From: Weeksellaceae bacterium
Lineage (GTDB): Bacteria; Bacteroidota; Bacteroidia; Flavobacteriales; Weeksellaceae
Reading direction: 5' to 3'
Assembly: GCA_022013695.1 (NCBI GenBank)
Contig: JAKLPS010000019.1
Span: 1-49,022, forward strand
Length of the DNA stretch: 49,022 bases
The translations under genes were made by a program, and so were the position numbers. Under the pieces are notes generated by a model. That model did no database searches, was not told the origin of the DNA, and saw only the letters and a list, made by a program, of their open reading frames with translations. This document shows positions 24,523-33,888 of the stretch, piece by piece; position 1 is the stretch's first letter; each line of letters starts with the position of its first letter.

Positions 24523-27381
24523 ATGAATACACAACAATTCGTGAATCGCCACATCAGCCTCAACGAGTCTGATAAAGCGGAAATGCTGAAGAAAGTAAAA
24601 GCAGCGAGTATTGAAGAATTAATCTCGCAAACCATTCCCGATGCCATCAGGCTAACGAAAGATCTGGAAATTTCGGAACCGCTTTCCGAGTACGAGATGC
24701 TCTTGCACTCCAAGGAATTGGCTTCTAAAAATCATAATTTCGATAGTTACATCGGTTTCGGATATCACGATACCATTTTGCCTTCACCAATCCAGAGAAA
24801 TATTCTGGAAAATCCAAGCTGGTACACGGCTTACACGCCTTATCAGGCAGAGATTGCACAGGGACGGTTAGAAGCTTTGCTAAATTTCCAAACGGTCGTG
24901 GCGGATCTGACGGGTTTTCCTTTGGCGAATGCCTCTCTCCTTGATGAATCGACGGCAGCTGCAGAAGCCATGCACATGTTCTTCAACAACAGAACGAAAG
25001 ATCAAAAGAAAAATAATGCTTCTAAGTTTTTCATTTCAGATTTAGTCTTTCCTCAAACTATTTCTGTTATTAAAACAAAGGCCGAAGGTCTTGGTATTGA
25101 TGTGATTGTGGGGAATCACCTCCATCATCAGTTTAACGAATCTTACTTCGGTGTTTTGTTGCAATATCCCGGCAAAAACGGAATTGTATTGGACTATATA
25201 GAAAACATTAGTTATTATAAAGAATTTGATTTGCAAGTCGTGGTAGCTTGTGATCTGATGGCTTTGGTGAAGCTGAAATCTCCGGCTGATATGGGTGCAG
25301 ATTGTGCCGTCGGAACGACTCAAAGATTTGGGATTCCAATGGGTTACGGCGGTCCTCATGCGGCGTTTTTCGCTTGCAAGGACGATTATAAAAGAGATAT
25401 TCCGGGTAGAATTATCGGTGTTTCTCAGGATATGTACGGCAATCGGGCGTTGAGAATGGCTTTGCAAACCAGAGAGCAGCACATCAAAAGAGAGAGGGCA
25501 ACTTCCAACATCTGCACAGCTCAAGTTTTGCTGGCAGTGATGGCTGGTATGTACGCTGTATATCACGGTCCTAAAGGTTTGGAATTCATCGCAGATCAGA
25601 TTCATTACAAGACCAATGCATTGGCGGATGAGCTGAAAGTTTTGGGTTATGATATCGTAAACGAGCCGGTTTTCGATACGGTAAAATTCAGATTGCACGA
25701 GGAGGAAAAAGCGTCTTTGAGAATGAAAATGAGGGATCAGAAAATCAATCTTAATTATTTTTCTCAAGGCATCGTCAGTATTTCTATCAATGAAACCACA
25801 ACTTTGGATAAACTTAATGTTTTGGTCGAGGCTTTTGCTCAGTTTAAGGGCAAACAGGGCTATAAAGTAATTTTGAAAGAAGAATATTCGATCCGTGCAG
25901 AATTATTGAGAAAAGATAAAATATTAAAAGAAGAAGTTTTCAACAAATACCACACAGAAACCGAATTGATGCGCTACATCAAGCGATTGGAAAGAAAAGA
26001 TTTGTCTTTGACCCATTCAATGATTTCTCTTGGCTCTTGCACGATGAAACTGAATGCCGCTACTCAAATGATCCCTTTATCTTGGGGAGAATGGGGAAGT
26101 GTTCATCCATTTGTGCCCACAGAACAGGCAGGCGGATATCAGGAAATGATTAAAGAGTTGGAGAAAGACTTGGCAGAGATCACTGGTTTTGCAGGAACAT
26201 CACTTCAGCCAAATTCTGGCGCGCAAGGCGAATATGCTGGACTAATGGTCATCCGAGAATATCACAAAAGCAGAGGCGAAGGCCACAGAAATATCGTTCT
26301 GATACCGCAATCGGCGCACGGCACCAATCCCGCTTCCGCTGCAATGGCCGGGATGAAAATCATTGTCGTCAAGAATCTTGAGAGTGGCGAAATCGATTTC
26401 GAAGATTTCAAAACAAAAACGGAGCAACATTCTGAAAATCTGGCGGCAGTGATGATTACCTATCCTTCGACTTACGGATTTTTTGATGCCAATATCAAAG
26501 AAATTAGCAACTTAGTTCACCAGCATGGCGGGCAAGTCTATATGGACGGTGCCAATATGAATGCGCAGGTGGGCTACACCAGTCCGGGAAATATCGGTGC
26601 AGACGTCTGTCACCTCAATCTTCACAAGACTTTCGCAATCCCTCACGGCGGTGGCGGACCCGGCGTCGGTCCGATTTGCGTGGCAGAACATTTGGTGCCA
26701 TTTTTGCCCACCAATGCTAATATCCCCATTGGCGGGAAAGACGCAATAGAAGGGATTTCTGCAGCGCCTTACGGTTCCGGATTGATTCTGAATATTTCTT
26801 ACGCTTATATCAAAATGTTGGGAACTTCCGGATTGAAAAAAGCAACGGAACACGCCATTTTGAATGCTAACTATCTTAAAGAAATCTTAGCGGAACATTT
26901 TCCAATCCTTTATGCAAACTCAAAAGGCCGAGTGGCGCACGAGTGTATCGTAGATTTTCGCCAGTTCAAATCTTTGGGAATCGAGGTGGCAGATGTCGCC
27001 AAACGACTGATGGACTATGGTTTCCACGCACCAACGGTCAGTTTCCCGGTTGCAGGAACATTGATGATAGAACCGACTGAGTCTGAAAGCAAAGCCGAAA
27101 TCGACCGCTTTGCAGAAGCGCTGATCCACATCAAAAAGGAAATCGAAGAAATAGCCAATGGCAACGCAGACCGAGAAAATAACGTCCTGAAAAACGCGCC
27201 ACATACCGAGCAATTGGTAATCTCAGATTCTTGGGATAAGCCTTACGGCAGAGAGAAAGCAGCTTATCCGCTGGAGTGGGTGAGGACTCATAAATTCTTT
27301 GCAACCGTAGCGAGAATCGATGAAGCATTTGGCGACAGAAACTTAGTTTGCACTTGCGAGCCGACTGAGGCCTATATGTAA
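24523..27381 (+). CDS. gcvP: Glycine dehydrogenase (decarboxylating), glycine-cleavage P protein
   Basis: A 952-residue single-chain P protein that decarboxylates glycine with pyridoxal phosphate and passes the aminomethyl group to lipoyl-GcvH. N- and C-terminal halves are fused as in E. coli. The PLP lysine is Lys702 in LNLHKTFAIPHGGGGPG. The N-terminal half has the degenerate aminotransferase-like fold with RIIGVSQDMYGNRALRM, and SLGSCTMKLNA begins the C-terminal half. The length is standard. It is monocistronic. The lipB gene about 1.6 kb downstream serves the lipoyl cofactor of the same system but is on the other strand. Confidence 0.97.
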   Translation: MNTQQFVNRHISLNESDKAEMLKKVKAASIEELISQTIPDAIRLTKDLEISEPLSEYEMLLHSKELASKNHNFDSYIGFGYHDTILPSPIQRNILENPSWYTAYTPYQAEIAQGRLEALLNFQTVVADLTGFPLANASLLDESTAAAEAMHMFFNNRTKDQKKNNASKFFISDLVFPQTISVIKTKAEGLGIDVIVGNHLHHQFNESYFGVLLQYPGKNGIVLDYIENISYYKEFDLQVVVACDLMALVKLKSPADMGADCAVGTTQRFGIPMGYGGPHAAFFACKDDYKRDIPGRIIGVSQDMYGNRALRMALQTREQHIKRERATSNICTAQVLLAVMAGMYAVYHGPKGLEFIADQIHYKTNALADELKVLGYDIVNEPVFDTVKFRLHEEEKASLRMKMRDQKINLNYFSQGIVSISINETTTLDKLNVLVEAFAQFKGKQGYKVILKEEYSIRAELLRKDKILKEEVFNKYHTETELMRYIKRLERKDLSLTHSMISLGSCTMKLNAATQMIPLSWGEWGSVHPFVPTEQAGGYQEMIKELEKDLAEITGFAGTSLQPNSGAQGEYAGLMVIREYHKSRGEGHRNIVLIPQSAHGTNPASAAMAGMKIIVVKNLESGEIDFEDFKTKTEQHSENLAAVMITYPSTYGFFDANIKEISNLVHQHGGQVYMDGANMNAQVGYTSPGNIGADVCHLNLHKTFAIPHGGGGPGVGPICVAEHLVPFLPTNANIPIGGKDAIEGISAAPYGSGLILNISYAYIKMLGTSGLKKATEHAILNANYLKEILAEHFPILYANSKGRVAHECIVDFRQFKSLGIEVADVAKRLMDYGFHAPTVSFPVAGTLMIEPTESESKAEIDRFAEALIHIKKEIEEIANGNADRENNVLKNAPHTEQLVISDSWDKPYGREKAAYPLEWVRTHKFFATVARIDEAFGDRNLVCTCEPTEAYM

Positions 27382-27592
27382 ATTTTAGTTTTAAATAACT
27401 CAAGTTTTTACAGAATAGACGACAGACCAACAATCAAGCAAAATCATTTACTTTGGCTGTAGTTTTTCCGGAAGGCTTATTTTTAAGTTTCGCTGAACGT
27501 AAAATACTGATAATCAATTAAATTACATTGATGATATTCATCCTTATGGGGTAAAATATTGATATGTAAATTCGTGACAAGAAAATATGCCT

Positions 27593-27600
27593 TATTTTTG
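27593..27600 (+). promoter_or_regulatory. -7 element of dgt
   Basis: TATTTTTG matches TAnnTTTG exactly and ends eight bases before the dgt ATG. No clear -33 TTG. The transcript would have almost no leader. Confidence 0.42.
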
Positions 27601-27608
27601 AAACTATT

Positions 27609-28967
27609 ATGGATCTGAATTCGCTTTATACTACCGTGCGCACCGGCGATCATCGGCCCAATGTGGTTTCGAGGACAGATTTTCAGAGAGATTTTGACCG
27701 GATTATTTTCTCATCTGCCTTCCGAAGACTGCAAAACAAAACCCAAGTTTTTCCGTTGCCAGGCAGTGTTTTTGTGCATAATAGATTGACGCATTCTTTG
27801 GAAGTTGCTTCAGTTGGTCGCAGTTTGGGGAGTTTGGTCGGCCATTATATTTCAGAAACATATCCGAATGAAATTAATGAGCCTTCCACAGATTTTTACA
27901 AGCATCAGTTGCATAATGTGATAGCATCCGCTTGTCTTTGCCACGACATTGGAAATCCGGCTTTCGGACATTCCGGCGAAGATGCCATTGCCAGCTATTT
28001 TGAGAAAAACGAATCGCAACTCAAATCGAAATTTACAGAAAAAGAATGGGCAGATTTGCTCAATTTTGAGGGCAATGCCAACGCCATCCGAGTTCTCACA
28101 CATCAGCAGCAAGGGAAAGATAAGGGCGGCGCACAGCTCACTTGCACCACTTTGGCGAGCATTGCAAAATATCCTTGTGAATCTTTAGCAAAGAAGAAAG
28201 GCATCATCAACCGCAAGAAATTTGGTTTTTTTCAAAACGAAAAACAGCAGTTCCTAGAAATTGCAAAATCTACCGGAATGCTGATGGAAAGCGATGATCC
28301 TGTTATTTTTAAAAGACATCCTTTCGTCTGGCTGGTGGAAGCGGCAGATGACATCTGCTACAACATCATCGATATGGAGGATGCGCACCGGCTCGGAATT
28401 GTGAATTCTAATGATTGTGAAAACCTTTTTCTGGATTTGATAGCGTCTGTAAATGCCGATGAAATCAAGAAAGTAGAAGGGAAGCTCGGCATCATTACAA
28501 ACAGAAATGAAAGAATCTCGTACTTGCGTGCAAAAGTTATTAATTCTCTCATCAACAAAACCGTTGCGCTCTACAAAGCCAATTTTGAAAAAATTCTTGA
28601 CGGAAATCTGGACAAAGGCATATTGGATCTTTTCAAAGCGGAAAGCTCTTCTCTCGCTGAAATCGAACGTTTTTCTATCGAAAAAATCTACAATCACAAA
28701 GCTGTGATCGAGATCGAAAATGCGGGTTATAATGTGATGTATGAGCTGTTGGATCACTTTGTTCCATCCATTATTAAAGAAAAGGAAGACAGAAAATCCT
28801 ATGACAAAATGGCGCTGAAACTCATTCCCCAGCAATTCATCTACGAGGAGGCTACCATTTATCAAAAAACCTTGGGCGTTCTGGATTTTGTAACCGGAAT
28901 GACGGACAATTTTGCCACCGATCTTTACCGAAAAATCAAAGGAATTGATATTGGGATGACGATGTAG
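27609..28967 (+). CDS. dgt: Deoxyguanosinetriphosphate triphosphohydrolase (dGTPase, HD domain)
   Basis: A 452-residue HD-domain phosphohydrolase that removes triphosphate from dGTP and sometimes other dNTPs. The metal ligands are His62 (RLTHSLEV), His112/Asp113 (CHDIGNPAFGHSGE) and the later Asp in VEAADDICYNIIDMED. The N-terminal AFRRLQNKTQVFPL is typical of the family. Dgt sets dNTP pools, and some relatives act in phage defence by depleting dNTPs; nothing here points to more than housekeeping. It converges on lipB with a 30-base gap. Confidence 0.95.
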   Translation: MDLNSLYTTVRTGDHRPNVVSRTDFQRDFDRIIFSSAFRRLQNKTQVFPLPGSVFVHNRLTHSLEVASVGRSLGSLVGHYISETYPNEINEPSTDFYKHQLHNVIASACLCHDIGNPAFGHSGEDAIASYFEKNESQLKSKFTEKEWADLLNFEGNANAIRVLTHQQQGKDKGGAQLTCTTLASIAKYPCESLAKKKGIINRKKFGFFQNEKQQFLEIAKSTGMLMESDDPVIFKRHPFVWLVEAADDICYNIIDMEDAHRLGIVNSNDCENLFLDLIASVNADEIKKVEGKLGIITNRNERISYLRAKVINSLINKTVALYKANFEKILDGNLDKGILDLFKAESSSLAEIERFSIEKIYNHKAVIEIENAGYNVMYELLDHFVPSIIKEKEDRKSYDKMALKLIPQQFIYEEATIYQKTLGVLDFVTGMTDNFATDLYRKIKGIDIGMTM

Positions 28968-28997
28968 CGATCATTCAACAACCTTACCAGCAGTATT

Positions 28998-29711
28998 TTA
29001 CGAAATAATTTCGCATTCAAAAACATTGGCGAAGTGCTTTTTGATTTGATGCTTCACAGCTTCCACATCCACTTCCTGTTCCAGTTCTCTTTTCAGAGAA
29101 GTCACCTGTTTGTCGGCGATTCCGCACGGAATAATGTAATCGAAATAGCGCATATCGGTGTTTACATTCAGTGCAAAACCGTGAATGGTGACCCAGCGCG
29201 AGGCTTTGACACCCAACGCACAAATTTTTCTTGCGTAAGGTTTCCCAACGTCTAACCACACGCCCGTTTCGCCGGCAGATCGTTCCCCTTTGAGACCATA
29301 TTCTGCAATCGTTCGAATGATAACCTCCTCCAGATCACGCATATACCGATGGATATCTGTATAGAAATTTTCCAAATCCAGAATCGGATAGCCCACAATT
29401 TGTCCAAAGCCGTGATATGTAATGTCGCCGCCGCGATTGACTTTCACGTACGTGGCGTTGATTTCCTTCAGCTTATTTTCGTTGGCGAGAAGGTTGGATT
29501 CGTGGCCACTTTTTCCTAAGGTATAGACGTGTGGATGCTCCACAAAAAGCAGATGATTTTCCGTTGTTTTCAGATCATCGGGATGTTCGCGGTTGTGGAT
29601 TTTGAGGTCGAGATTTTGTTTGAGCAATGCTTCCTGATAATCCCAAGTGGGCTGATAATCTTTGGTCCCGAGATCCTGAAACTTTACTTTTTTATTGATA
29701 AGAGCATTCAC
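28998..29711 (-). CDS. lipB: Lipoyl(octanoyl) transferase
   Basis: A 237-residue enzyme that moves octanoyl groups from acyl carrier protein to lipoyl domains. The catalytic Cys196 (IIPCGI) and Lys169 (LGVKASRWVT) are present, along with HVYTLGKSG and RGGDITYHGFGQIVGYP. The start is GTG at 29711-29709: no ATG in the correct frame lies upstream, and the family N-terminus (NKKVKFQDLG) begins directly after. A well-formed promoter lies 22 bases upstream. Its substrate proteins include GcvH, partner of the nearby gcvP. Confidence 0.95.
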   Translation of the reverse strand: MNALINKKVKFQDLGTKDYQPTWDYQEALLKQNLDLKIHNREHPDDLKTTENHLLFVEHPHVYTLGKSGHESNLLANENKLKEINATYVKVNRGGDITYHGFGQIVGYPILDLENFYTDIHRYMRDLEEVIIRTIAEYGLKGERSAGETGVWLDVGKPYARKICALGVKASRWVTIHGFALNVNTDMRYFDYIIPCGIADKQVTSLKRELEQEVDVEAVKHQIKKHFANVFECEIIS

Positions 29712-29733
29712 GTTTTGATAGGAAATGTTGCTG

Positions 29734-29763
29734 CAAATTTACTTATTATTCGCCGAATGGCAA
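29734..29763 (-). promoter_or_regulatory. Promoter of lipB
   Basis: On the minus strand TTG (29761-29763), 19 bases, then TAAATTTG (29734-29741): a full -33/-7 match. The GTG start of lipB lies 22 bases beyond. Confidence 0.7.
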
Positions 29764-29840
29764 GTTGGGAGAGAAATTTCATTGTGTTCAGAATTTTTTT
29801 GCGAAAGTGGGTTTTGATTCATTATAAAACGATTTTTTCA

Positions 29841-29848
29841 TAAATTTG
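29841..29848 (+). promoter_or_regulatory. -7 motif directly before the ChaN-like gene
   Basis: TAAATTTG matches TAnnTTTG exactly but ends only three bases before the ATG at 29852. A TTTG lies 24 bases upstream (29813-29816). If active, the mRNA would be leaderless; it may also be chance in AT-rich DNA. Confidence 0.3.
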
Positions 29849-29851
29849 AAA

Positions 29852-30724
29852 ATGAAAAAATTAGCATTTCTTGTTTTCTTGTTGACGCTGAGTACTATTC
29901 CGGCGCAAGATTTTCGTTCTTATCAGTTTTTTGATAAAAAATCGAAGGCTGTTTCTCCGGAAAAAATGGTGTCGGAATTAGCAAAATATGATGTCGTACT
30001 AATCGGCGAATACCACGACAATTCCGTCAATCATTGGCTGGAAAAGAAAATATCGGAGGCTCTTTTCGACCGGAAAAAAGGAGACATCATTCTGGGTGCA
30101 GAAATGTTTGAAAGAGACAATCAAAAGGCGCTCGATTCTTATTTGGCCGGAAAATTAGACCCCAAAAACCTGAAAGATTCCGTACGACTTTGGAAAAATT
30201 ACGAAACCGATTACAGGCCTTTGGTGGATTTCGCAAAAGACAAAAATTTAAAATTCATGGCGACTAATGTTCCAAGAAAGTATGCTTCTCAAACTTCGAA
30301 AAACGGCATCGAAAGTCTGAACCAATTGCCTGAAAACGAAAAAAAATATTTGGTTCAGTTACCCATAGAAGTCTCTTTGGAAACGCCCGGCTACAAAGAA
30401 ATGAAAACCTTGATGGGCGATCACGTGGACGAGCTCAAACTGATCAATTTCGTCTCTTCGCAAGCGCTGAAAGATGCGACTATGGCGGAATCTATCACCG
30501 AAAATTTGAAAGCGGGCACCACTTTTATCCATTTCAACGGCGATTATCACAGCAAGCAATATGGCGGCATCTATTGGTACTTGAAAAAGAAAAATCCTGA
30601 ATTGAAAATCGCCGTCATCTCTGTTTTTGAATCCGAAAAACCCGAATTGGTTTTGCCCGAAAAAGACTTTGTGCCAACGGAATTCAATTTGGTGATCCCA
30701 AATGATATGACGAAAACTTATTAG
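29852..30724 (+). CDS. ChaN-family (haem-binding/iron-regulated) exported protein
   Basis: A 290-residue exported protein. I chose the ATG at 29852, which opens on a signal peptide, MKKLAFLVFLLTLSTIPAQ; a TTG two codons upstream is less likely. Family blocks are GEYHDNSVNHW, GAEMFERD, ATNVPRKYAS and FNGDYHSKQYGG, typical of ChaN/DUF399 proteins. Campylobacter ChaN binds haem, and members are linked to iron uptake. No lipobox is seen, so it is probably periplasmic rather than lipid-anchored. It is not obviously in an operon; the response-regulator gene follows after 147 bases. Confidence 0.88.
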   Translation: MKKLAFLVFLLTLSTIPAQDFRSYQFFDKKSKAVSPEKMVSELAKYDVVLIGEYHDNSVNHWLEKKISEALFDRKKGDIILGAEMFERDNQKALDSYLAGKLDPKNLKDSVRLWKNYETDYRPLVDFAKDKNLKFMATNVPRKYASQTSKNGIESLNQLPENEKKYLVQLPIEVSLETPGYKEMKTLMGDHVDELKLINFVSSQALKDATMAESITENLKAGTTFIHFNGDYHSKQYGGIYWYLKKKNPELKIAVISVFESEKPELVLPEKDFVPTEFNLVIPNDMTKTY

Positions 30725-30871
30725 AAATATATTTTACCTGTTGTGCATTTAGCATCAATTCATATATATTTTATTTTGCTGCCAAAACCAAGGTAAAATG
30801 GGGAGCACAACCATCAAAATCTTTAATTTTTTTCAAATTCCTTTTCCCGATATTTGTAAAAAGAAATCACA

Positions 30872-31549
30872 ATGCAGGCATTACTTTTAGAAGACGATCC
30901 GGTTCTATCCGCAGAAATTGCCCTTTTTTTGGAATCTAAATCTATTAAAACCGATAAAGCAGAAGATGGAGAATCCTTCCTCCATATTTTTGAACGCAAG
31001 GCATATGATATTTTTTTATTGGACATCAATGTGCCTAAAATCAATGGTTTAGAGATTTGTAAACGCATCCGAGAAACTAATTCCGAAACGCCAATTATCA
31101 TTATTTCGGCTTACGACGGCATCGAGGAAAAGAAAGAAGCGTTCCTCAGAGCCGCCGACGATTATCTGGTAAAGCCATTTTTGCTGGAAGAATTGCTTTT
31201 GCGGATCAATTCTCAAATGCGAAGGCGAACGCCAAAAACCGATGACATCGACAGAATTGTTATCGAAGATTTGGAAATTTTTCCCGAAGACAGCAAAGTA
31301 TTTCGCTCTGGCGAAGAGATTATGCTCACTGTCAAAGAGTTTCAACTCTTGGTTCTGCTGGCAAGAGCGAATGGGAAAACGCTTTCCAAACAATATATTT
31401 CTGACGAAGTCTGGAAAAACCAGTTCCAATCGACCAACAACGCCATCGAGGTGTACATCAACTTCCTGCGAAAAAAAATCGATAAGAATTTCAAAACCAA
31501 GCTCATCCACACCAGACCTGGTTTTGGCTACTATCTAAGTCCGCTATAG
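30872..31549 (+). CDS. Response regulator, OmpR/PhoB type
   Basis: A 225-residue two-component regulator. The receiver domain has the acidic pair EDD at 7-9, phospho-acceptor Asp51 (FLLDINVPKING) and a conserved Lys in YLVKPF. The C-terminal winged helix spans ~125-225 (LTVKEFQLLVLLARANGK, SDEVW, IEVYINFLRKKID, IHTRPGFGYYL). It pairs with the histidine kinase 74 bases downstream. Regulated genes are unknown. Confidence 0.94.
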   Translation: MQALLLEDDPVLSAEIALFLESKSIKTDKAEDGESFLHIFERKAYDIFLLDINVPKINGLEICKRIRETNSETPIIIISAYDGIEEKKEAFLRAADDYLVKPFLLEELLLRINSQMRRRTPKTDDIDRIVIEDLEIFPEDSKVFRSGEEIMLTVKEFQLLVLLARANGKTLSKQYISDEVWKNQFQSTNNAIEVYINFLRKKIDKNFKTKLIHTRPGFGYYLSPL

Positions 31550-31623
31550 ACCCAATTTAGGAATCAGAAGTTAATTAAACCGTCCACCACCAGCCATTAA
31601 CAGCCCACCCTCAACCACAAAAA

Positions 31624-32988
31624 ATGTCACTGAAACGTAGAATAGCACTCAGCCTCAGCATTGCATTTTCCCTCATTTTTGGGGTTATGATGCTTGTCGT
31701 TTACGTTTCTTTTAATGATTTTCGGCGGGATGAGTTCAAGGAACGGTTTCAGAAACGGCTGGTTTTGACTATTAATTTTATAGAAAAGTCTAAGGATTTT
31801 GAAAAAGATGCTCCTATTTTCTTTGATGAAAATTCGGACGATGTTCTGCTGAACGAACATATTATAATTTTCAACGGAAATAAAATTTTGGTTTACAGTA
31901 CATTGAATGACCAAAATATCATCCGAAATAAAGCTCTTTTAGAAAAATTAGACCAAGAGAAAACAATTTATAATGAACATTCTACGCCTGAAATTTTCGC
32001 GGCGCTCAGAAATATAAATGGTCATCACTACTACATTATTACCACTGCCCAAGACGTCACTGGTCAGTCCAAGCTGGATTTCTTAAAATATTTGCTGATT
32101 TTCTCCTACGTCGTGAGTATTATTTTGATTTGGTTTTTCAGTTATTACATCGTTTCCAATTTCTTAGAACCGTTGGAGATTTTGAAATCTGATATTTCCG
32201 AAATCAGCGTCCACAGACTGATGACGCCTGTTTTGGTAAAAAATCCAAAGGACGAAATTGGCGTTTTGGCCACCTCTTTCAATCGGATGACCAACCGGCT
32301 GAATGACGTTTTTCAATCGCAGAAAGACTTCAACTCCAGCGCGGCGCACGAGATGCGAACCCCCTTGACGAGGATGGCTTTTCAATTGGAGAATCTGATC
32401 CGGCTAGAAAATCATTCATCAAAAACGCAGGCCACTTTGCAACAGATGTTGGAAGACGTCTATCAGTTGTCGGATCTTACCAAATCTTTGCTTTTGCTCT
32501 CCAAATTTGATAAGGAAGGCATTGCGAGCGTTTATGAAGAAGTCAGGATTGATGAAGTTGTTTTTGATGCATTTGAAAAAGTAAACCGCAACTTCCCCAA
32601 CTTCAAAATGGATTTTCAGATTGATGAAAAAAATAGCGACAATGCGCTTCTGACGGTGAAAGGCGTGAAGTCTCTGCTCGAAATCACTTTTATTAATCTT
32701 TTCAAAAATGCGGCTTTGTATTCAGACAATCAGGAAGTGGATATTTCGATCACCGAAACCGATTCGCAAATCATCGTAAAAGTCTTTTCAAAAGGAGCAG
32801 TCATCCCCATTTCTGAGCGGGAGAAACTCTTTGAAGCTTTTATGCGAGGCAGTAATACGCAAAACAAATCCGGCTCTGGCCTTGGTCTGCGCATTGTCAA
32901 ACGGATTTTGGAGTATCACAAAGCAGACATTTCTTACGCCGCGGCTGCCGAGCGAGAAAACCTTTTCACGGTTGTTTTTATTAAATAA
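31624..32988 (+). CDS. Sensor histidine kinase with HAMP domain
   Basis: A 454-residue kinase with transmembrane helix 1 at ~8-28, an extracytoplasmic sensor domain (30-150), transmembrane helix 2 at ~155-178 and HAMP at ~180-232. The HisKA phospho-acceptor is His242 (SSAAHEMRTPLTR). The ATPase domain has NLFKNAALYSD (N-box) and GSGLGLRIVKRIL (G2 box); the G1 box is degenerate (VKVFSKGAVI instead of D-x-G-x-G), a variant seen in some CusS/QseC-like kinases. The architecture fits metal- or envelope-stress sensors, but the signal is not known. A strong terminator follows. Confidence 0.93.
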   Translation: MSLKRRIALSLSIAFSLIFGVMMLVVYVSFNDFRRDEFKERFQKRLVLTINFIEKSKDFEKDAPIFFDENSDDVLLNEHIIIFNGNKILVYSTLNDQNIIRNKALLEKLDQEKTIYNEHSTPEIFAALRNINGHHYYIITTAQDVTGQSKLDFLKYLLIFSYVVSIILIWFFSYYIVSNFLEPLEILKSDISEISVHRLMTPVLVKNPKDEIGVLATSFNRMTNRLNDVFQSQKDFNSSAAHEMRTPLTRMAFQLENLIRLENHSSKTQATLQQMLEDVYQLSDLTKSLLLLSKFDKEGIASVYEEVRIDEVVFDAFEKVNRNFPNFKMDFQIDEKNSDNALLTVKGVKSLLEITFINLFKNAALYSDNQEVDISITETDSQIIVKVFSKGAVIPISEREKLFEAFMRGSNTQNKSGSGLGLRIVKRILEYHKADISYAAAAERENLFTVVFIK

Positions 32989-33075
32989 TGTCACAATTTA
33001 ACGACATATCAAATTTTCGTAATAAATATTTTCTGAATTGACCATACGTTTCCTTAGGTTATGGAAGATTAACTG

Positions 33076-33105
33076 AAAAGACGACTTCTAATGGTCGTCT
33101 TTTTT
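33076..33105 (+). terminator. Rho-independent terminator after the two-component operon
   Basis: A perfect 10-bp stem, AAAAGACGAC (33076-33085) with GTCGTCTTTT (33094-33103), has an 8-base loop; its T-rich arm continues to 33105. It lies about 90 bases after the kinase stop. Confidence 0.85.
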
Positions 33106-33120
33106 GTAGGTGAGTCAAAT

Positions 33121-33888
33121 TTAATTGTCAAAATCGGATGGTTTAATGTCCAAACCTTCCAGAAATCTGTACAAGTAGGGCGCTTTGTTGGCAGAACCAT
33201 TGTAATGCTTTTCGAGCCTTTCCAAAATGTTCATTCCTAGGATTTTCCGCTGGAAATTGTTGCGGCGCAAGGCCTCTCCGAGGATACATTCGTACAGGTT
33301 CTGCAGTTCCTTCATCGTGAATTTGTCTGGCAGAAGATTACTGCCCATCACCTGGTAGTCGATATTTTTTCTGAGATAGAGTAGTCCTTTTTCAATCATT
33401 TCCTGATGATCAAAAGCCATCGTAGGCAGTTTGCTGACATCAAACCATTGGCACACTTCGTTGAAGGAATCTGGAAAGGTATAAGTAAGGGTATAATCAA
33501 TCAGCGCGCAGTAGCCGACGGAAATAAACCGCTGATAGATCCAGTGATTCTGATCGACCGCCAAATTTTTATTTTCTATCAGTTTTTGGTGTGTATTGTT
33601 CTCCGTTCTTCTGATATCGCCAAAAGTATAAAATTGTTCTAAGTAAACATCAGTGAGATGCGTTCTTTCGTGCAGCGTTCTTGCAGCAGCATCATTCAGA
33701 TTTTCATCATTGAAAATAAATCCACCCGGCACGGACCAGAGATCTAAGTTGTGATATTTCAGTAGCAAAACTTTGAGTGTATCTTTATGAAAACCAAAGA
33801 TCACACAATCCACAGAAACGTGTTCTACAAAATCTTTGGTTTCTATTAATTCTTTTAAATTTTGCTTATTTTTTTGGTGGTCTGCCAT
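33121..33888 (-). CDS. NUDIX-type transcriptional regulator (NrtR/AraR-like)
   Basis: A 255-residue protein with an N-terminal NUDIX-fold domain (about 20-160) and a C-terminal winged-helix domain (about 170-240; MKELQNLYECIL, RNNFQRKIL). The Nudix box aligns as G56-x5-E62-x7-RTLHERTHL (70-78). The second and third conserved Glu and the Gly are replaced by Thr, Arg and His, so catalysis is unlikely and a ligand-sensor role is likely. NUDIX/winged-helix proteins of this design include NrtR and the Bacteroides arabinose regulator AraR. It lies next to a SusC/SusD glucan locus and probably controls it, binding a sugar or its derivative. The start overlaps the end of the broken transporter gene by 23 bases. 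Confidence 0.88.
   Translation of the reverse strand: MADHQKNKQNLKELIETKDFVEHVSVDCVIFGFHKDTLKVLLLKYHNLDLWSVPGGFIFNDENLNDAAARTLHERTHLTDVYLEQFYTFGDIRRTENNTHQKLIENKNLAVDQNHWIYQRFISVGYCALIDYTLTYTFPDSFNEVCQWFDVSKLPTMAFDHQEMIEKGLLYLRKNIDYQVMGSNLLPDKFTMKELQNLYECILGEALRRNNFQRKILGMNILERLEKHYNGSANKAPYLYRFLEGLDIKPSDFDN

Noticed and set aside
27609-28967. dgt as a phage-defence dNTP-depletion gene
   Set aside because: Although some Dgt proteins act in defence, this one has standard length and motifs, sits among housekeeping genes and has no defence partner nearby.
30731-30799. Inverted repeat ATTTTACC/GGTAAAAT after the ChaN-like gene
   Set aside because: The arms are only eight bases with a 53-base loop and no T run. 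It could be chance, and no function is supported.
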